Assembly: GCF_000237925.1 (NCBI RefSeq) | Contig: NC_031502.1 | Coordinates: 59,331,943 to 59,395,942 of the forward strand | Direction: 5' to 3' | Length of the DNA stretch: 64,000 nt | Source: Schistosoma mansoni | Taxonomy: Eukaryota; Platyhelminthes; Trematoda; Strigeidida; Schistosomatidae | In this document: one piece after another, positions 46,747 to 56,860 of the stretch | Layout: each line of letters opens with the position of its first letter | How positions within the stretch are numbered: the first letter of the stretch is position 1 | Notes under the pieces: model-generated | Told to the model about the DNA's origin: nothing | Seen by the model: only the letters and a program-made list of their open reading frames with translations | Databases searched by the model: none | Translations under genes and position numbers: made by a program

Positions 46747-49495
46747 TTTAATAATGTTAATAATACTGAATTATTAGAATGTAACAAAATAATTCTATTA
46801 CTATTAACACTACTTATAATCGTAGTAGTAGTAATAGTTACTGTTGTAGAGTATTAGAAGTAATGCTTTATTTATGAAAAGATAGCAGTTAACATAAAGC
46901 TAAACTCAAAATGAATTGATAAACCAAGTCACACACACACACACAATTTGTATAATTTCAGTTTTACACTCTCTATTCGTCTTTCAATGAACACAAAAAA
47001 GAAAACTAGTTGATTTTATTTGTTTATCTATTTATTTATGTTTTAAACTTATTTTTTTTGTTTTAATTTTCTTTTGTGTGTACATGTATATGTATGTATT
47101 GTGTAATAATGACGGTGATGAATAATTTTATTGATTTCAACTGTTACATAATTTTGTGTCATTTTGATTCTTTGTTGCCTTCGGTTTTTTCCCTCCACCC
47201 CCCCCTCACCAACAGTTAGTATATATATATGCATCATCAGACTTTTTTTGTACCCCATTTGTTTTCCTTATTTCAAAAGTTTTTACGTTGATTATTGCAT
47301 AATTACTCTTAGCGCCATTTTATATATATTTATTGACTTTTACACCCCTTCCAACCAAGATTATTATTACTATCATTATTGTTTACCGTTTTTAATTTTA
47401 CATTAATAAAACAGTTATCTATTCTATTGTTGAACATTGATTTTTTGTTTCACCTATTCTTTATTTATTTTCTGTTGTTGTCAGGCTGTTTTTATTATTT
47501 TGAGAGTGGGAATGTTTCTCTTTTTAATTTATTGTTCTATATTTATCTATTGTCAAACGAATTACCATATCTTTCCTTATTTGAAGTTCATGATCTTATG
47601 AATCTAATTCTTATTTCTTGGATACAGATATCTGTGTTCGATGATACAGTTGATATGATGTCGTAAAAAATACTGTCGAAGTAATTTATTGGAGATTACA
47701 AGTTTTTATGACCTTTTTTTTTTACCTTAACCGCCATTGTACCAAACAATCGCTTTTCCTTCATATTCTTTTATATCTATTAAGTTTACTTTTATGTGTT
47801 TTTTTTTTTTAAATAGATCGATGTAGTTGTAAGATAGAAATAGCGCTATGTTCATTATTTTCCATTGATATTAATGCTAATTATATTTATACAAAAAAGA
47901 GTTAACTATCAATGTTTCATTGTTATTCTTTAGTTTGCTTTTTCTTTCTCATTGTATCCATGCTACTATACATAAATTGGAATACAGCATTGTTTATATC
48001 ATTCAAAAATAGTAACATTGTATAACATTATTTCTTCTTTATTGGAGAACTATATATTCAATATCTATCGTTACTAAATTACGTAATCTGTTCATTTTAA
48101 TGTTTATTATGTAGATAGATAGATTTGTCTTTTTTTTGGGGGGGGGGAGGAGGTTATCCTTGGTTTCATATTGTCAATTTCATCATATAATTTCCGGTGT
48201 ATTTTTCCTTCTTTGTTAATAAGGTTCGTTCGAAAAAATTTGTCATCTTTTCTCTTTTTTTTTTATAGAATTAATTGTGATTTAATCTTTATATATACCT
48301 TTATTTGTATAGTGAATTGTTCATAGAAGAGCATTTTTTTTAAAGATCCTTGAGTATCATGTAATTGTGCGGGTGTATTTATGTTCACTTTTTAGTATAT
48401 TTACTGCTGTCCAGTTGCTCGTTGTTTTTTAAAGATACATAAATTTCATCAGTGGTCACCTATCAGTGATATTTTCATGTACTTGTCCTTAATTGTATAC
48501 TTGCATTGTGTCATATAAATGGGACATTTATATTCAACGTCATTTCTTTCTTACAGCTGTGGTAGGCATAATCCTGTAGCTTCGAGGATAAAATGATTGT
48601 ATTTTTCTACTGAATACACGTTTACTACTGTTTATTTAGAAAGTAGTATACCTTGTTTAGCGAAAGCATTCTCTTCTTTTGTTTGTCTATCTATTCATGT
48701 TAATTAAGAAAGAATATTCTTCTAATCAACGAAAAAACTATATGCAAATCACATCTTACACACAAACTCTTGATGGAAAATAATGCTGACTATACTTCCT
48801 GTCCCGGTTCTTTGTCCTCTTGAATTATTATTATTATACATCATTCTTTTCATCAATATTTAGGGTATTCCATAATCCTTTATGAATTTCTGGTTTCTTT
48901 GCTTATCTCAATGTAAAAAAGAAATGTCTACATACATAATTACTTACGCCTGTTACCCTTCGTCGAGGAGCATAGGCCGTTCACCAGCATTCACCATTCA
49001 ACTCTGTCCTGGGCAATTCTTTCCAGTTGTTATTCATCCTTTTCATATCTGCTTTTGTTTCCCGACGTAACGAATGTCTACATACTTTAATTTTTATTTC
49101 AATCATGAACTTTATGAAATATTCTTATCATTTCTTCTTGTGTTTCTCTTAAACTCTTCTAATTGTGTTACATGCAATATAATGAATATCTTACCTTTAT
49201 CATCATTATTCTGTTCAATATTTTTTACTGATCATCTTTTTTTCGGAAAAAGGAATATTTTTATTTGATTTTTTTCACTAAAAAAAATTTTTTTTCTTCC
49301 AGTTGTTTTAAATCAACCCCCCCACACCAAAAAATGTGTGTTTTCTTCTCTTTATTTCAAGTTTATCAATTAGAGTTTCTAAATTCATTTGGATATCATT
49401 TGTCTTGCTTGTATAAAGTTGTATTAATGATGATCTATTGTTGTTGTTGTTGTCTTATATAAAATTTAGATGAATGTTTTAGTTTAAATAAACGC
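46747..49495 (+). other. Probable nova 3' UTR and downstream DNA
   Basis: T-rich with many homopolymer runs and no coding exon. An AATAAA occurs at 47405-47410, and another in GTTTAAATAAACGCC near 49490. Which one ends the transcript cannot be told from sequence. A (CA)n run lies near 46929-46945. Confidence 0.4.
48938..49075 (-). mobile_element. LINE 3' terminal fragment (second family)
   Basis: CTTACGCCTGTTACCCTTCGTCGAGGAGCATAGG, TCTGTCCTGGGCAATTCTTTCC and TATCTGCTTTTGTTTCCCGACGTAA match the end of the 34080-34390 copy. The fragment is cut about 135 bp from the 3' end. Confidence 0.65.
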
Positions 49496-49622
49496 CTGTA
49501 GCTCCTCCGGGAGCTACTGCCAGTCGTAAGCCCGGATAAAAGAGGAGGGTTGGGCATAGGGTTAGCGACCCCATCCCTTAGAAAACCAACTCGCTAAAAA
49601 CACGCTAACCAGAAAAAAAAAG
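49494..49622 (+). repeat. GC-rich structured module with A-tail
   Basis: About 120 bp of GC-rich DNA in an AT-rich setting. It starts with a perfect 8-bp stem, GTAGCTCC-TCCG-GGAGCTAC (about 49499-49518), followed by TAAGCCCGGATAAA, GGGTTGGGCATAGGGTTAGC, CCCCATCCC and CTCGCTAAAAACACGCTAACC. It ends in an A run. Sequence of this kind recurs in schistosome genomes as I recall, possibly as a LINE 5' module. The A run suggests a retroposed copy. Confidence 0.5.
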
Positions 49623-50684
49623 AATATTATTGATTGTTAATTATATGTATTCAATAATTGTCAGTGATATACAGTATCAGAGATGTTAATGTTCTTTTTT
49701 TTGTTTTTTTTATTATTTCTTCCATATATTGTACTTTATTATCAGATTCATATCCAAAAAGATGATAAAAAAATATGATTGATCAATAGAGAAAATAAAG
49801 TGTATATGTACTTCGCAACTATGTATTGTCTATCTTGGAGACAGAGTTTAAAAAAGAAATAGATTGTTCTAATGTACACTTGTTTTTTTTGTTCTGTTAG
49901 GTAAACGTCGGTTCAATCAATTACATTATGATGTTAAAGAATAAAGTTAAATTCGATGAGAGTCAAAATTGAACATTATAAATTGAATATAAATTCATTT
50001 ACTAAGTGATGTGTAGGGGAGAATGGTAATGATTGGTTTCTTCGCTGAGTCAGATATGTAGATAGTGTGACAGGTGTTATATGTGTTATATATTCCCCTA
50101 TCTTGTTCCTTGTTGTTGGATTGTGTCGGATTTTGATGTGGGAATATATTGACGTTCTAGTCAGGCTAATCTCGTGTTCTTGATCTGAGTTGTGTTGAAG
50201 TCCTGTAGAATAGACACTGGGAGGGAATCTAGTGTAGATATTTGTCTAAGGTAAATTAACGTCCCACAAAGGTGTAAAATGTGAAAGCACTGTTATAACA
50301 AGAAACCCTAGCGTTATAACAAGTATCCTACCTTTATAACACTAAGATTTAAAGTTCATATCAACTTGTGGAAGTAATAATCATTATGTAATAATAAATT
50401 CAAGTTTTTTTTCTAAGTTTTTAGTTTGCCTATGGAACGGCAAGTCATATGAATACTTTTTTTTCAAATTATGGGGATATGAGAAATAATCAAAGACAGA
50501 GGGGAATATTGTTTAAACGTAAAATAAAATAATAATGATAATAACTTAAATTCATATATAATGGTTGTATGAATCTTCTTCATTGATGTTTAGGACTGCA
50601 ATAGAGCAGTCACTTTTGGCATATTTGCACCGTGTTTGGATTACCTTAGTATTGCCAATGAGTTACAAGCATTTTGAAGAGAGA

Positions 50685-50915
50685 TGGATGATAGCTAGCA
50701 GTGGAATTAAGGATGTGCGGCTTGTCCTATTTAGAACTGGTTAAATGGATATACCTGCATCAAGGAGTTGATGTTGGCGTATGAAACAAAAGGTACTGGG
50801 TTCGAGTTCCGAAGTGAATATAAACTCTTAGATGCAGGTACATCCAGCTAGTGAGTTCCAGATATGATCAAACGTGCATCCTTAGTTACACTGCTAGCCA
50901 TCCATCGCTGCCTAA
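50685..50915. mobile_element. Retroposon bounded by two opposed, decayed hammerhead modules
   Basis: The left end reads, in complement, TAGCAGTGGAATTAAGGATG...GGTATATCC. The right end reads GGTACATCCAGCTAGTGAGTTCC...GCATCCTTAGTTACACTGCTAGCC. These are inverted copies of one hammerhead-related module with core bases mutated. Between them, GGTACTGGGTTCGAGTTCC (about 50791-50809) gives a tRNA-like B box. Confidence 0.6.
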
Positions 50916-51654
50916 TATTGATAATAATTTAAGGTTATGGGAAAGATAAGATGTACTTCTTTTGTACACACAGTTCAGGTTTCATCTCATGGGTGGCCAG
51001 ATATACTAACGGAATATCCAGTTAACAATAAAAACCCAACAGGAACTTGGAACACAACTACGCAACCACCTGAGATCCAAGCAGATATAGAGAAGGACAA
51101 CATCTCTTAGAATGTACAAAGATTAATGATTCTACAAATCTGTCCAATGCTTTAAAATGTCAATACTCATACAGTATGAAAGTTATATATTTTCCTAACT
51201 GTAAATTACAGTTGGCTTCAATATATTTTTTGACGATCCTGTGTGATATGGCATTTTATCCATTCCAAGATGATCGTAGAGATATTCTGGTTTTGATACA
51301 TGAAGTTGGTAAATTTGATCATATGCACAGTGTTGTAGTTGAGTATCACTTAGGAGTCTTAAATCAGAACAAATAATCTTCAATGTTTACTGGCTTTTTA
51401 TTGTACATTGATAGTTCAATATGAACCAAGTACGAATAAGTCTCAATGTTTATAGGTTGAAAGTGTTACATTTTTTGTTCTAAATCTTATCTATGCTTTA
51501 TTACACCACAATTGGTTGATCACTGGTTGGTGATCACTGTCATGCGTGTCAAGTCCTTCTTAGTGCTGATCGAATGCTATCGATCAAGTTACAATGTGGC
51601 CACTAGTCTAGGTGGCTCAACACTGCGTGCACTATATATTGAAATAAAATGGTG

Positions 51655-51730
51655 GTCGGAGGTGGTCAACAGGAAACCCTGGACTCGGGTTTCGTACTGA
51701 TAGGCACTCGTCAGCAAAGTGTACCTGTAA
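51655..51730 (-). ncRNA. Hammerhead ribozyme-like module, core intact
   Basis: On minus: CTGACGAG (complement of 51707-51714), stem II GTGC-CTATCA-GTAC, GAAA (complement of TTTC 51690-51693), then ACCCGAGTC with cleavage predicted after the C. Core residues are intact. Stem III (ACCC/GAGT) has one weak pair compared with the palindromic form in copy A. Confidence 0.6.
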
Positions 51731-51919
51731 TCTTGAGAGAACACTAAGAAGGACTTGACACTCATGACATTGATCACCACCTAGTGATCAATCAATTGTG
51801 ATTACATATCAGTCCTACAAGAGGTCAGTCGCGGCCCGAATAGCTCAGTGGTAACGTCTCTGACTGTGAAGCTGAGTGACACAGGGTCGAATCCGTCAGG
51901 GAGCACCAGTTCCTTAGGA

Positions 51920-51980
51920 CTACCTTGCTGACAAGTGCCAAGTAGCACGAAACCCAGGTCCAGAGTCTCCTGTTGATCAC
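51920..51980 (+). ncRNA. Hammerhead ribozyme-like module, core mutated
   Basis: CTGACAA (51928-51934) replaces the CTGANGA core, changing the invariant G8. Stem II GTGCC-AAGTA-GCAC, GAAA and GGTC are retained, with the cleavage site after 51960. The G8 change should abolish activity. Confidence 0.55.
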
Positions 51981-52095
51981 CTCCAACCGCCATTTTATTA
52001 CACCAGCATACGAATGAATCACTAAGTTTGCTAGGATACGTAACTTTACTAAACTGAATATTCAGTACATCGAATGACAAACAAACAATCCGTTT

Positions 52096-52110
52096 TATTT
52101 ATTCAACATT
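52096..52110 (-). terminator. Candidate polyadenylation signal for the minus-strand gene
   Basis: The complement of TTTTATTTATTC gives GAATAAATAAAA about 70-80 nt downstream of the stop at 52177. The position and consensus AATAAA suit a 3'-end signal. Confidence 0.5.
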
Positions 52111-52176
52111 CATTCTCAACAAACTTGTATACATTTATATTTACACATAAAAAAATTAAGAATTATACAAGAACAA

Positions 52177-52561
52177 TCATATATCTTCAAGAATTGATAT
52201 GATATATAAAGTAATACCTGTACTAGAAGGATTCACAGAACATAGAATCTCTTGAATTTCTTTCATTGTCAATGATTCCAATGATATTGAAGATAATAAT
52301 GTTTGACTACAGTATACATTGTATAATTTATATAATATAGGACAATTACTTTCAATATATTCTTTTAATAATTTAATATGATCATTCATATTTATCATTG
52401 TTAAAAATTTAAACAATAATATCAATGTTTCAATATAACATATTGGTAAATTTTGTTTTAAATACTTCCAATTTTAAATACTTCCAATAAATCAATTGAG
52501 GTTTTAAATGATCATTTAATAATGTTAATATTTTGATCCAATATAAATAAACCATTATTAC

Positions 52562-52607
<46 letters not shown>

Positions 52608-53307
52608 CATAATATGCATATTAGTATATAATAAAAACATTACTTCTTTGGCACCTAATTCTAAACTGAATAATTTCAATAATAAAAAATCAATAAAATC
52701 ATTTAATAATTGATTAGATTGTTCTTCAAATATTGATATATTGAAATATTGTATAAAATTAGTTAAAGACCAACATAATTCAATACCACATATAGACCAT
52801 GAACATCTATATTGATAATACCAATGGATAAGTATTAAAAAATTATGTAATAATCCTTGAGATATTGTTAGAGTATTGATGATATAAGGTTGCTGTGTCA
52901 TCTCAATGTGCTCCTGCCGCTGCTGCTGATGATGATGATAAGGAGGAGGATGCTGTTGATGATGATGATCATAATGATGATAATAACATATACAACCAAT
53001 AATACGTATTATATAGAATATACATTGTGATATAATTAATGAATCATTTAAATTAGAACAATAAAATAAACATTTAGCTAAATATAATAAACATTGAATA
53101 AGATTAAAATTTGTTTTAATAAAATAAACCTTCAAATAGGGAATTTGAATTAAATTCAATAGTGATTTTAATAATTCACAAGTAAATAGTAAAAGATCAT
53201 AAGTAGAAGAAGAAGAAGGAGAATGATTCGGTGTAGAGCTTTTGATTTTTAAAAAATTATCATCAATTGGATCATCGTTATTGAGAAAATCAAAAAGGCT
53301 GTGATTT
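52177..53307 (-). CDS. Last exon of unrecognised minus-strand gene (frame disturbed)
   Basis: The acceptor CTTTTTACAG ends at 53308. The exon opens NHSLFDFLNNDDPIDDNF and continues through leucine-rich helical sequence (LLLFTCELLKSLLNLIQIPY), a His/Gln tract (YYHHYDHHHQQH) and a poly-Asn run from an ATT/AAT microsatellite (52554-52607), where this frame ends at 52512. Adjacent sequence in other frames reads YWIKILTLLNDHLKPQLIYW and then LKEYIESNCPILYKLYNV to a stop at 52177. Two frame changes are implied, one in or near the microsatellite and one at an exact 16-bp tandem duplication (52456-52471, 52472-52487). They could be assembly or sequencing errors, or recent damage. Identity not recognised. 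Confidence 0.55.
52554..52607. repeat. (ATT)n microsatellite in coding exon
   Basis: Encodes a poly-Asn run on the minus strand, with one interrupting serine codon. Such tracts are prone to length error, relevant to the frame change next to it. Confidence 0.9.
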
Positions 53308-53408
53308 CTGTAAAAAGAAAGAAAAAGAATAGATCAAATAAATAGTAATAAGTAAAGTGAGTATAAGATTCGAAAAATAAAGTTGTTGGATATATCCCTT
53401 TTTTAATG

Positions 53409-53567
53409 GAGTTTTGTTTTTTGAGTTGGATGGTTTGGTTGGGAAGCTTTCATCGTTCTTCTGAACAACATCATCAGCACTTCTATCAGAAGTTTGTTCT
53501 GATGATGTCGTTCAGAAGAACGATGAAAGCTCCACGACTAAACCATCTAGCTCAGAGAACAAAACTC
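53409..53567. repeat. Large hairpin (about 69-bp arms)
   Basis: The left arm 53409-53477 and right arm 53499-53567 are reverse complements with a few mismatches and a short spacer. The arm sequence includes AGCTTTCATCGTTCTTCTGAAC. The spacer itself can pair (CTTCT ... AGAAG). It lies about 100 nt upstream of the last exon in the minus gene's intron. The right arm side continues into ATCTACCTGAGCAACAAATCTTC, part of a longer dispersed repeat. Confidence 0.75.
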
Positions 53568-53799
53568 TATCGAAATCATCTACCTGAGCAACAAATCTTC
53601 ACCGTCATACTCTTTTTTTTTAGTTAAATTATAATACAGAGTAATGTGTAATATTCTATTCATTAAGTTTTAGTTATCAACTTAAAATTTTAAAGTATTG
53701 GACACATTTTTCACTTTATTCCAGGACTCTTCATTGATCTAAATCCAAGGTATTGTATTCTCAATGAGATTTTAAGGTATTTGATTAGAAACCATGAAG

Positions 53800-53965
53800 T
53801 ATCACGAGGAAGGCCAAAGAACACATTACAGCGGGAAATATAAGCAGATATGAAAATGATGAATGTTAACTGGAAGGGATTGCACAGGGCAGAGTTGGAT
53901 GGAGGACGCTGGTGAGTAGCCTACGCTCCTACACGAGGGGTAACAGGCGTAGGTAAGTGAGTATC
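53800..53965 (+). mobile_element. LINE 3' terminal fragment (second family)
   Basis: GGAAGGCCAAAGAACACATTACAGCGGGAAAT, GAAGGGATTGCACAGGGCAGAG and TACACGAGGGGTAACAGGCGTAGGTAAGTGAG form the end of the RKRGRPKNT...TRGNRR family, plus orientation. Confidence 0.7.
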
Positions 53966-54360
53966 ACGAGTACAAACTGTTGAGCAGTTCTTAAGTCATA
54001 CGAATGAGTTGTTCTACACACCTTGTTTCCAGTCGGTTTATATCAAAAGATATATAAAATTTGACGTTCCCTCTTTACATATTTTGCCACACAGTTGTAA
54101 TATATTACCAAACGAAGGAGTTCATATGGGACTTTTTATGGTATGTTTTGTAAGTTGGCTACTGAAATCAAATTGAGCGAAGCAGTATTAGAAACCGATA
54201 ATCCAATGAATAAAAGACAAAAACTTAAGCCTTTAAGTTAATTGATTAAAAGGGTTCAAATAATATTGATTCTCAATTGTATCCGAAAACTACAGACATA
54301 TTGATTTAGAAAACTACGTTTGAATTCAGTAAATCAATGGTATGGTATTATAATACCCTT

Positions 54361-54870
54361 TTGTTACGTGTTCGCATGTCGGGCTAACCAATATGTAGTG
54401 GCGTGCTCGTTGATCGATCGTCTCGATAACCGTTATTAAATCAATCTGAACGGTGTATAATATCAGAAGACAAAGGGAAGTGGCAACTACATTTTTATTG
54501 ACAAATAACATGGGCTAGAAGGCAGTGAGCACATGAGCAAATGTTAGCGAGCGAAGTAAAAATGACATGCATGGGAGATGGCTGGTAAGCCAACTCGAGA
54601 GCGAGTCGAAAGATAATGCGTATTGGAGATGGCTGGGAAGCCAACTGAATTTAAGCAAGCGTTAATCAACATTTATAGTCCGACAAAAATGAGTGACAGA
54701 CATATGATGAATAAGATACGAAGTGTACACATATATGCTCATATAAAAGTATAGTCAAGGTCAATAAGCGAATAATGAACAAGATCAAAATATGACTCAT
54801 GACAGATGAATTGGCTTGGCCAGTAGCTAGGATAAAGTATATGGGCTTAACAAATAAACTGATACTACAA
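54361..54870 (-). mobile_element. Solo LTR fossil, 510 bp, with 5-bp target duplication
   Basis: The ends are TTGTTACGTG and GATACTACAA, an inverted TTGT...ACAA pair. CCCTT occurs directly outside both ends (54356-54360 and 54871-54875), a perfect 5-bp target duplication. On the minus strand a CTATAAATG promoter-like box and a GTCAATAAAAATG polyadenylation-like signal occur in the U3-R order. No internal region is present, so this is a solo LTR left by recombination. The intact duplication suggests moderate or young age. Gypsy-like is the likely superfamily, by duplication length only. Confidence 0.75.
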
Positions 54871-55124
54871 CCCTTGAACTTGTCTGACTGATATCCGTTT
54901 GCTTCTCACTTGAACACATTCATTTGTATATGTGATATTGCTACCCAAGACAATCACATAGCTTACAATTATATCAGTGAGCAATATATTTCTATTCAAT
55001 TTGATTACTTAATATAAGTGAATCATTTTACATTCTTTATTAAATAAACATTGAAATACTGATCTAAGTGATAACTTATTTAATCCTATATCCAAAATAA
55101 TTCATGCTAGTATAAAGTGAATAT

Positions 55125-55605
55125 TTTATTTATTTATTAAGACACATAAATATTGGTACAAACGTGCATGAGATACATATTTGCCGCACAAATCTCATTT
55201 GTTTTGTGTGAGGGATGTGATACTGCTCAGGTGCCCAAACCGGAGCCTTTGACCTAAAGGTTTAATCCACAAGGCAGTAGAGCATCGTGAGGAGATGCAG
55301 TCCCATAGTAGCCAGTGACCAACGATTGGTTCATACGCCATTTGTTCCTTCAGAATACTGGAGCTAATGTGCACCATTTATTTGGAATCAGGGTTTTCCA
55401 ACTCCCCTAGAGGAATTTTCCGTGTCCACTAACTCAGTTAAAGCGCCGGACATTCGCCTTTCGTCCTCTCACTTTCATGAACAACACCCCCGCCAGGAGA
55501 AGGCAGTGAGTAGGACTTGACTGACAGAGCAATTTACGAGTGGCCATGTGAGAGCATTTCGAGAGGAAGAACGGACTCTCCCCACTATCAACCGTACCGG
55601 GGTTG
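55125..55605 (-). repeat. Interspersed retroposon-like repeat (third copy)
   Basis: Matches 44360-44910 over about 480 bp with the same landmarks. It lacks the GCAGGTGGTTTTCTTAGGGGACC segment, which is deleted between CCCAAAC and CGGAGCC. Starts TTTATTTATTAAGACACATAAATATTGG. Confidence 0.65.
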
Positions 55606-56054
55606 AAGCACAAATAACTGCTTCTCTTCAATAGTTTATTGATGTTATTTTTTTCTTCTTACAGTCATCTATTTATTGATAATATATGCATAATAACTCA
55701 TTAATTATAGAACATTTCCGATCTATTCTACAATCAATAATCTGAAGAACATTGAAATATATTTTAAATTAAAACAATGATTTTATTTATTTACATACCA
55801 TTACTGCTTACGTATTGAGTGAAAATACAAAAAGTATGTCAATAACTGAAAAAGAATTTGTGGAAACTTGATATTATTACTAAGATCCTGTTCATTCATA
55901 CATACAATTAACCAAGTTATCATAAAACATATACTTGTATAAACTAGTGAATCTTTATTGATTACTTGACAAATAAGAACTTTATAATTATAAAAATAAA
56001 CCATTTTACATTGATGATGTGATCTAAAATGTACAACATTTAACAATGAACGTA

Positions 56055-56180
56055 TTTTCAGAAGGTGGTTTTGTGGAGATTTTAGTAATTTTATATAGTT
56101 GAGATCATGAGTCAATTGAATCTAGACTAGCATGACAAACCTGGGAACACTGGACGGCCGTTTCGCCCTACTATGGGACT
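56055..56180 (-). mobile_element. Hammerhead retroposon 3' part, fused to LINE
   Basis: Contains GTTGAGATCATGAGTCAATTGAATCTAG, a CGGCCGT stem III region and TTTCG-CCCTACTATGGGACT (complement AGTCCCATAGTAGGGCGAAA). The hammerhead 5' core strand is missing where the LINE sequence begins at about 56185. Confidence 0.6.
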
Positions 56181-56860
56181 ATGGCATACGTAACACGTCT
56201 CCCAGACATCTCAACTGATGAAGTTTCACTACTTCATCAATCGGTTTGCCATCACTACCTAGTACCCGTTTCCTAACAACTGCATTACTTACCCGGTGGT
56301 CCCAGGATATACGAACAATGCTTCGAAGACACCTATGATCGAATACTAGCAGCCTACGAATATCCTCTACTCTTATCGGCCATGTTTTACTGCCGTAAAG
56401 TAGGACGGAACGAACTGCTGCACAGTAAACACGTCCTTTGGTTGCTAGACGGATATCTCGCCTACGCCATAAATGACGCAAGTTGGCGAAAGCTAGACGA
56501 GCCTTCTGTATCCGTGCTGGGATTTCATCACACACCAAACCACAAGAGCTGATGAGACTCCCACGATAAGTGAAGCGGTCAACACGCTCAACTACTTCAC
56601 TCCCTATCATTAGTTCAGGTGTCTATGCAACCCAATCCTGAAATAACATTTTGCACTTCGAGGGGGAGAATCGCATCCCAAACATGCCTGAATAGCTGCT
56701 TATAGTGGTCAGAAGACTGCATTTTGTCAGCGTCTTCACCAAATAAAACTATGTCGTCGGCGTATTCTAAGTCAACAAGTGAGCCTCCCGGTAAAAGTTT
56801 AACTCCTGAAGATTTAAATGATGAAAGTGTTATCTCGAAAAGCATGTCATGTACAGCAAA
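56181..56860 (-). mobile_element. RTE-like LINE ORF part: RT end and C-terminal region
   Basis: On minus: LVDLEYADDIVLFGEDADKM carries the catalytic YADD motif of the reverse transcriptase. After a frame break near 56615, MIGSEVVERVDRFTYRGSLI leads on to AARSVLLYGSKTWP-like sequence and VVKLHQLRCLGDVLRMP, the same region as at 23525-23940. The YADD catalytic Asp pair is present. The 5' side is truncated just before the YADD block. Confidence 0.75.

Larger units (their letters stand above)
51505..52005 (+). mobile_element. Composite retroposon with tRNA-like promoter and two opposed hammerhead modules (copy B)
   Basis: Order on plus: inverted-repeat arm (51506-51575), a spacer ending TTGAAATAAAATGG, a minus-strand hammerhead (51655-51730), the second arm (51742-51806), a tRNA-like unit and a plus-strand terminal hammerhead. 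The tRNA-like unit has A box TAGCTCAGTGG at 51841-51851 and B box GGGTCGAATCC at 51884-51894. The terminal hammerhead lies at about 51920-51975. It aligns end to end with copy A at 20838-21340, which lies in the opposite direction. It sits between the nova 3' end and the minus-strand gene. Confidence 0.72.

Noticed and set aside
51841-51910. Possible tRNA gene
   Set aside because: A and B boxes are good, but the acceptor stem does not close and the unit continues into a hammerhead, so it is a tRNA-derived retroposon.
53406-53627. 73-residue open frame on plus
   Set aside because: It is a read through a large hairpin repeat.
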